This document shows, in pieces, positions 16,179 through 19,521 of a DNA stretch of 19,521 nt. Position numbers and translations under genes: made by a program. Positions within the stretch are counted from its first letter, which is position 1; every line of letters starts with the position of its first letter. The DNA is from Eubacterium sp. (GTDB taxonomy: Bacteria; Bacillota; Clostridia; Oscillospirales; Acutalibacteraceae). The notes beneath the pieces were generated by a model. That model did not search any database and had not been told where the DNA came from. It saw only the letters and a program-made list of their open reading frames with translations. The stretch spans positions 1 through 19,521 of the forward strand of contig JAFYGD010000161.1 of assembly GCA_017543415.1 (NCBI GenBank), written 5' to 3'.

Positions 16179-16958
16179 TTATTCGTCAAAGTAGTCAAAG
16201 TCTACTTGGTTTCCGTTTTTATCCGTTAAGAAATAATCAAGGCGTTTTGCCTCGCTGTCACGCTTATACTTAACGCCGTATTTTGAAAAGCCGCGTGAAA
16301 ACAGCTTGTTTTCGCTGAGTATTGACGTAAGCCACAGCGGTATTGCCCCGAGGATTTTGATTTCCATTATGTAAAAGCCGTCGGGCAGGAGCAATTCGTC
16401 CTTATCGCTTTCGCCGAAAACGAAGTTTTCACGCCGAACCCTTACGTTGCGGTCAAAGGTCATACGGAAGTTTTTATCCTCCCTGCCGAACATTGCAAGG
16501 CGGTCGTACTGAACATAAAGCGCGGGCCTTACCTTGTTTTTACTGAGGAAATAGGCAAGCTCCTTTGCAACCTGGTTCTGAAGATAACCTTCTGTTTCAG
16601 GCATAACCCCGTCGTTTACAAAGGGCTCAATGTCCTTAAGCTTGATTTTAATTCGTCGCTTGTTGCCGACCTTTTCGCTCTTCTTTTTCAGCTCCATAAA
16701 AACCTTATCGTCAGGTCCGTTATTTGCGTAATAAGAGCGGATACGCATTTTTTCCTTGTAGGTAAGCCCCTGGGAATTAGCGCGTATAACGTCGTGGTTC
16801 ACCGTGTCGTAATAAATACTGTATATACGGTATTCCTTACCGCCTACGCAGTATTCGTCGAGCTCCATATGCTCTAAAAGGAGCGGCATAATACTGTCCA
16901 GCTGTTCTTTTGTTATCAGGTACTTTTTTTCGTACCGTTTGAACGTTGCTATAGCCGT
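16179..16958 (-). CDS. VTC-domain (polyphosphate polymerase-like) protein, apparent ACG start
   Basis: The 259-residue product from ACG 16958 reads MAIATFKRYEKKYLIT, the usual start of bacterial VTC-domain proteins. In yeast Vtc4 this tunnel-fold domain makes inorganic polyphosphate from ATP. Counterparts of its substrate-binding residues can be seen: the R-x-R pair in EKMRIRSY (R72, R74), lysines in FMELKKK (91-93), R149-region RPALYVQYDR, the acidic FYIMEIK (E199), and FSKYGVKYKR (K226). A longer reading from TTG 17036 would add 26 residues. I reject it, because that TTG is part of a consensus -35 box, so the transcript starts downstream of it. GAGGGGGTG is 5 bases before the ACG. The normal codon would be ATG, so this is a rare start, a damaged start, or a base-call error. 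It leads the DUF4956-DUF4353-CotH operon. Confidence 0.85.
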   Translation of the reverse strand, partial: TAIATFKRYEKKYLITKEQLDSIMPLLLEHMELDEYCVGGKEYRIYSIYYDTVNHDVIRANSQGLTYKEKMRIRSYYANNGPDDKVFMELKKKSEKVGNKRRIKIKLKDIEPFVNDGVMPETEGYLQNQVAKELAYFLSKNKVRPALYVQYDRLAMFGREDKNFRMTFDRNVRVRRENFVFGESDKDELLLPDGFYIMEIKILGAIPLWLTSILSENKLFSRGFSKYGVKYKRDSEAKRLDYFLTDKNGNQVDFDYFDE

Positions 16959-16972
16959 ACCGCCACCCCCTC
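16956..16972 (-). promoter_or_regulatory. Shine-Dalgarno site deciding the ACG start of the VTC gene
   Basis: On the minus strand GAGGGGGTG (16972-16964) is followed by GCGGT and then ACG (16958-16956). No in-frame ATG, GTG or TTG lies between this site and the conserved FKRYEKKY segment. The spacing is the same 5 bases as at the coaX ATT. Confidence 0.6.
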
Positions 16973-17007
16973 GTAAAATTATTAACAAATTATTAATGTC
17001 CAACTTA

Positions 17008-17036
17008 ATAATACTTTTATTATTATAAGATGTCAA
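17008..17036 (-). promoter_or_regulatory. Strong sigma-A promoter of the VTC-DUF4956-DUF4353-CotH operon
   Basis: On the minus strand a perfect TTGACA (17036-17031), a 17-base spacer and TATTAT (17013-17008) form a near-consensus promoter. Transcription would begin near 17001, leaving a leader of about 40 bases. Confidence 0.8.
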
Positions 17037-17055
17037 TAAAAAAATATAAAAATGG

Positions 17056-17066
17056 ACAAAATTTGT
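17056..17066. promoter_or_regulatory. Small palindrome between the divergent promoters
   Basis: ACAAAATTTGT is an 11-base perfect palindrome 20 bases upstream of the VTC -35 box. It might be a regulator site, but AT-rich DNA produces such sequences often. Confidence 0.2.
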
Positions 17067-17118
17067 TTTTAAATTATAAATTTTATATAAAATCTGACTA
17101 ATCGTTGCTTAATTGCTC

Positions 17119-17145
17119 TTGTAAAATTCAGGCTTTCGTTATAAA
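17119..17145 (+). promoter_or_regulatory. Weak putative promoter of the two-component genes
   Basis: TATAAA (17140-17145) lies 20 bases before the sensor kinase start, with TTGTAA (17119-17124) upstream. The spacer is only 15 bases, so the -35 call is doubtful. Confidence 0.35.
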
Positions 17146-17165
17146 ATGAACGCGAGGTAATTGAT

Positions 17166-18680
17166 ATGAATAAAGATAACGGTTTAAAGCGTTCCTCAAG
17201 AAACCTTACAATTTCGGCAAGGATTACGCTTACAACAATACTCGGAATAATTGTTCCGCTGCTGATAGTTTTGGCTATGTCATGGGTGTTCCTTCATTCA
17301 ATGACATCTTATTTCAACTTCTCTTCGGTAACAACCAATTCCTATTCTATGCTGAACCAGATTCAATGGAACCAGACTATGTCCTCCATTTCCAACGAGC
17401 TGATTTCTTCGGACAGCGAGGAGGTCAAGTACTCGAAAATCAACGGAGCCGTTACTCCGCTTGAAAACGTAGGAGTAAAAATCTACATTGAAAAGGACGG
17501 AAAAGAATTTTATTCCTCCGCAAACAAGAGCGAAATATTCAGCCTTGCAAATTCAATTATTCCCGTTAACGAAGCGCACAACGCAAACTATTTCGGCGAA
17601 AACGGAATGGTAATTATAAACCACGCCGAAGGGGTAAACGAGCGCTACCTTGTTGTTGCGGCAAGCAGCGATTACAGGGTTGACGATATTTCGGCGCGCC
17701 ACCTTGCGCAGGACTTCCCCTCCCTTGTTTTCAGCAAAACGGGCCTTATATTTATTCTTATTGTACTTATTTTCATATTATCAATAATTGCGCTTTCCTT
17801 CATTACCTCAAAAACAATAAGCAAGCCCATTAAGGAACTTGCCGAAGGCGCAAACGAAATATCAAAGGGTAACCTTGATTACGAAATTGATTATGAAAGC
17901 ACAAACGAAATAGGCCAGACGGTTAAGGCGTTTAACCATATGACCGGGCGGTTAAAGCAATCGCTTGAAAAACAAAGCGCGCTTGAACAGTCGCGTAAAG
18001 AAATGATAGCGGGAGTTGCGCACGATTTAAGAACGCCGCTCACCTCGGTTAAAGGCTATGTTGAGGGTCTGCGCGACGGTATTGCAAACACGCCCGAAAA
18101 GCAGGAAAGCTACCTTAAAACCATTTATTCCTCAACCCTTACAATGGAAAGGCTGCTTGACGACCTTCTTACCATTTCCCGCCTTGAGCTCGGTACAATA
18201 AAGCTTGAGCCCACCGAAACCGACGTTAAAAGCTTTCTTGACGACTGCGCCGAGGAAATAGGCCTTGAGCTTGAAAAGCAGGATTTTGATTTTGAATACA
18301 TCAATAACTGCGGCGACGGCGTTAAGGTAAGCCTTGACGTTGACAGGTTTGCAAGAGTTATTACAAACATAGTTGCAAATTCAATAAAATATTCACGCAA
18401 GGACGTTAAGGGCAAAATTGTTCTTGACGCACAGGAATACAGCAAAAGCATTATTATCAGCATTTCAGACAACGGAATAGGCCTTGATTCTGACAGCCTT
18501 CCGAGGATATTTGACACCTTCTACCGCGCGGACAAGGCGCGGAGCAAAACGAGCGAGGGCTCGGGCATAGGGCTTTCTGTATGCAGGCAGATTGTTGAGC
18601 TTCACGGCGGTCATATCTGGGCAACGGGAGCAGAGGGCGAAGGCCTTACAATTCACATTTCATTAAACAAAATGATTTAA
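17166..18680 (+). CDS. Two-component sensor histidine kinase
   Basis: A 504-residue membrane sensor. Helix 1 is at about 22-46 and helix 2 at about 193-216, enclosing an extracellular sensing domain of roughly 145 residues that I cannot assign. A HAMP linker follows (SKPIKELAEGANEISKGNLDY begins it). The dimerisation and phosphorylation site is AGVAHDLRTPLTS, with H286 as the phosphorylated histidine. The ATP-binding domain shows the N box NIVANSIKYS, G1 DNGIGL, F box FDTFYRAD and G2 GSGIGLS. All catalytic elements are present. GAGGT stands 7 bases before ATG. The gene is divergent from the VTC operon with 207 bases between starts, and the response regulator follows after 10 bases, so the pair probably acts together. 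Control of the VTC operon is an inference from position only. Confidence 0.95.
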   Translation: MNKDNGLKRSSRNLTISARITLTTILGIIVPLLIVLAMSWVFLHSMTSYFNFSSVTTNSYSMLNQIQWNQTMSSISNELISSDSEEVKYSKINGAVTPLENVGVKIYIEKDGKEFYSSANKSEIFSLANSIIPVNEAHNANYFGENGMVIINHAEGVNERYLVVAASSDYRVDDISARHLAQDFPSLVFSKTGLIFILIVLIFILSIIALSFITSKTISKPIKELAEGANEISKGNLDYEIDYESTNEIGQTVKAFNHMTGRLKQSLEKQSALEQSRKEMIAGVAHDLRTPLTSVKGYVEGLRDGIANTPEKQESYLKTIYSSTLTMERLLDDLLTISRLELGTIKLEPTETDVKSFLDDCAEEIGLELEKQDFDFEYINNCGDGVKVSLDVDRFARVITNIVANSIKYSRKDVKGKIVLDAQEYSKSIIISISDNGIGLDSDSLPRIFDTFYRADKARSKTSEGSGIGLSVCRQIVELHGGHIWATGAEGEGLTIHISLNKMI

Positions 18681-18690
18681 GAGGTACGCT

Positions 18691-19383
18691 ATGGACAGAA
18701 AAGTTTTAATAGTTGAAGACGACGAAAACATACTCCGCCTTGAAAAGGATTACCTTGAGGCTAATGGCTTTACGGTTACAACCGCAACCAACGGTAACGA
18801 CGGACTTGAGCTTGCAACGGGCGGTGGCTTTGACCTCATTTTGCTTGACATTATGCTGCCGGGCGTTGACGGGCTTGAAATATGCAAAACCGTAAGGGCA
18901 AACAGCAACGTTCCCGTTTTGCTTGTAAGCGCAAAGCGCGACGATATTGATAAAATCAAAGGGCTCGGTTTCGGCGCGGACGATTACATTGTTAAACCGT
19001 TCAGCCCTTCGGAGCTTGTTGCAAGGGTTATTGCCCATATCAACCGTTACGAGCGCCTTACCGCGGCGCCGCAGGAGGTAGCGCACACGCTTGAAATAGG
19101 AACGCTTAAAATTGATAAGGACGCACGCAGAGTTTTTGTTAACGGTACTGAAATAACCTTTACCAACAAGGAATTTGACCTTCTTACCTGCCTTGCGGAA
19201 AACCCCGACAGGATATTCAGCAAGGAGGAGCTTTTTGAAAAAATCTGGCAGTACGATTCAATGGGAGAAACCTCAACGGTAACCGTTCACGTTAACAGAA
19301 TACGCGACAAGCTCTTTGCCGCGGACAGCAGCTTTGAATACGTTAACACGGTATGGGGCAAGGGCTACAGATTTTACAAATAA
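18691..19383 (+). CDS. OmpR/PhoB-family response regulator
   Basis: A 230-residue DNA-binding regulator. The receiver domain (about 1-120) has the acidic pocket E9-D10-D11, phosphoacceptor D53 in LLDIMLPGVDG, switch residue S80 in LLVSAKR, and K102 in IVKPFSP. A winged-helix domain covers about 130-230, with FTNKEFDLLTCLAENP, the recognition-helix region ETSTVTVHVNRIRDKL and the closing VWGKGYRFYK. Length and order are typical of the family. AGAGGT is 7 bases before ATG, and the gene begins 10 bases after the kinase stop, so it is the kinase's cognate partner. Its targets are unknown; the divergent VTC operon and self-regulation are the first guesses. Confidence 0.95.
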   Translation: MDRKVLIVEDDENILRLEKDYLEANGFTVTTATNGNDGLELATGGGFDLILLDIMLPGVDGLEICKTVRANSNVPVLLVSAKRDDIDKIKGLGFGADDYIVKPFSPSELVARVIAHINRYERLTAAPQEVAHTLEIGTLKIDKDARRVFVNGTEITFTNKEFDLLTCLAENPDRIFSKEELFEKIWQYDSMGETSTVTVHVNRIRDKLFAADSSFEYVNTVWGKGYRFYK

Positions 19384-19464
19384 ACAAAACAAAAGACGGG
19401 CAGTGGGGCACCCTACATAAATAGGTTTAGGTTTTGGCTGTGTCCTTTTGCCCCTAAAGAAGCT
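19384..19464. other. Intergenic stretch downstream of the response regulator
   Basis: I see no gene here. A 6-base inverted repeat, GGGGCA (19405-19410) and TGCCCC (19449-19454), encloses 38 bases but is too weak to call a structure. Confidence 0.3.
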
Positions 19465-19503
19465 AAAAAATCCCTGAATACGCGAGTATGCAGGGATTTT
19501 TAT
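19465..19503. terminator. Rho-independent terminator after the two-component genes
   Basis: AATCCCTGAATAC and GTATGCAGGGATT pair with one mismatch around a GCGA tetraloop (19482-19485), followed by a T-run. The A-run on the left side makes the hairpin usable on the minus strand as well. Confidence 0.8.
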
Positions 19504-19521
19504 AACTCCTTTACGGACTAA

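Noticed and set aside
16959..17036. The 26-residue N-terminal extension of the VTC protein starting at TTG 17036
   Set aside because: The TTG belongs to the TTGACA promoter box, there is no ribosome binding site before it, and the added residues are untypical.
19384..19521. A possible minus-strand gene end or mobile-element remnant at the right edge
   Set aside because: The minus-strand open frame there crosses two hairpins and shows no recognisable protein; no terminal inverted repeats are present.

Overview
The window reads as chromosomal DNA of an anaerobic Gram-positive gut or rumen bacterium, most likely Oscillospirales (Ruminococcus-like Clostridia). The grounds are protein style only: BspA-type leucine-rich repeats, dockerin-like calcium loops on secreted proteins, a secreted CotH protein, a VTC/DUF4956/CotH operon, a nifS-thiI pair, and strong GGAGG-type ribosome binding sites. 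The code looks standard; one gene (3693-4868) ends in TGA with an ATGA overlap. I see thirteen genes, no RNA genes, no CRISPR array and no mobile element.

Layout. (1) 3-2795, minus: a secreted GH30-type glycoside hydrolase that runs off the left edge, carrying two BspA-like LRR blocks and one dockerin-like loop. Nine bases upstream of it, in the same direction, is coaX (type III pantothenate kinase), which has an in-frame TGA at the invariant Gly of its DxGNT motif and apparently an ATT start. (2) 3693-8618, plus: a five-gene operon behind a near-consensus promoter. It encodes a HAD-Nudix fusion, cysteine desulfurase, ThiI, a membrane protein of unknown function and a PqqD-like small protein, and ends at a hairpin terminator that also serves the converging operon. 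(3) 16958-8662, minus: a four-gene operon encoding a VTC-domain polyphosphate polymerase, DUF4956 membrane protein, membrane-anchored DUF4353 beta-helix carbohydrate-binding protein, and a 1721-residue secreted CotH-kinase protein with a C-terminal dockerin-like loop. It has a TTGACA-17-TATTAT promoter, and its first gene appears to start at ACG. (4) 17166-19383, plus: a divergent sensor kinase and OmpR-type regulator, followed by a terminator.

How the genes may work together. Cysteine desulfurase and ThiI are a known sulfur-relay pair for 4-thiouridine in tRNA and/or thiazole. The HAD-Nudix fusion suggests hydrolysis of an ADP-ribose-like nucleotide followed by dephosphorylation of a product. 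The most interesting block is VTC-DUF4956-DUF4353-CotH with its divergent two-component system: a putative envelope-associated phosphate-polymer or protein-phosphorylation system coupled to a glycan-binding surface protein. The individual families are known; the joint function is inference.

All calls come from reading the sequence; no database search was run.
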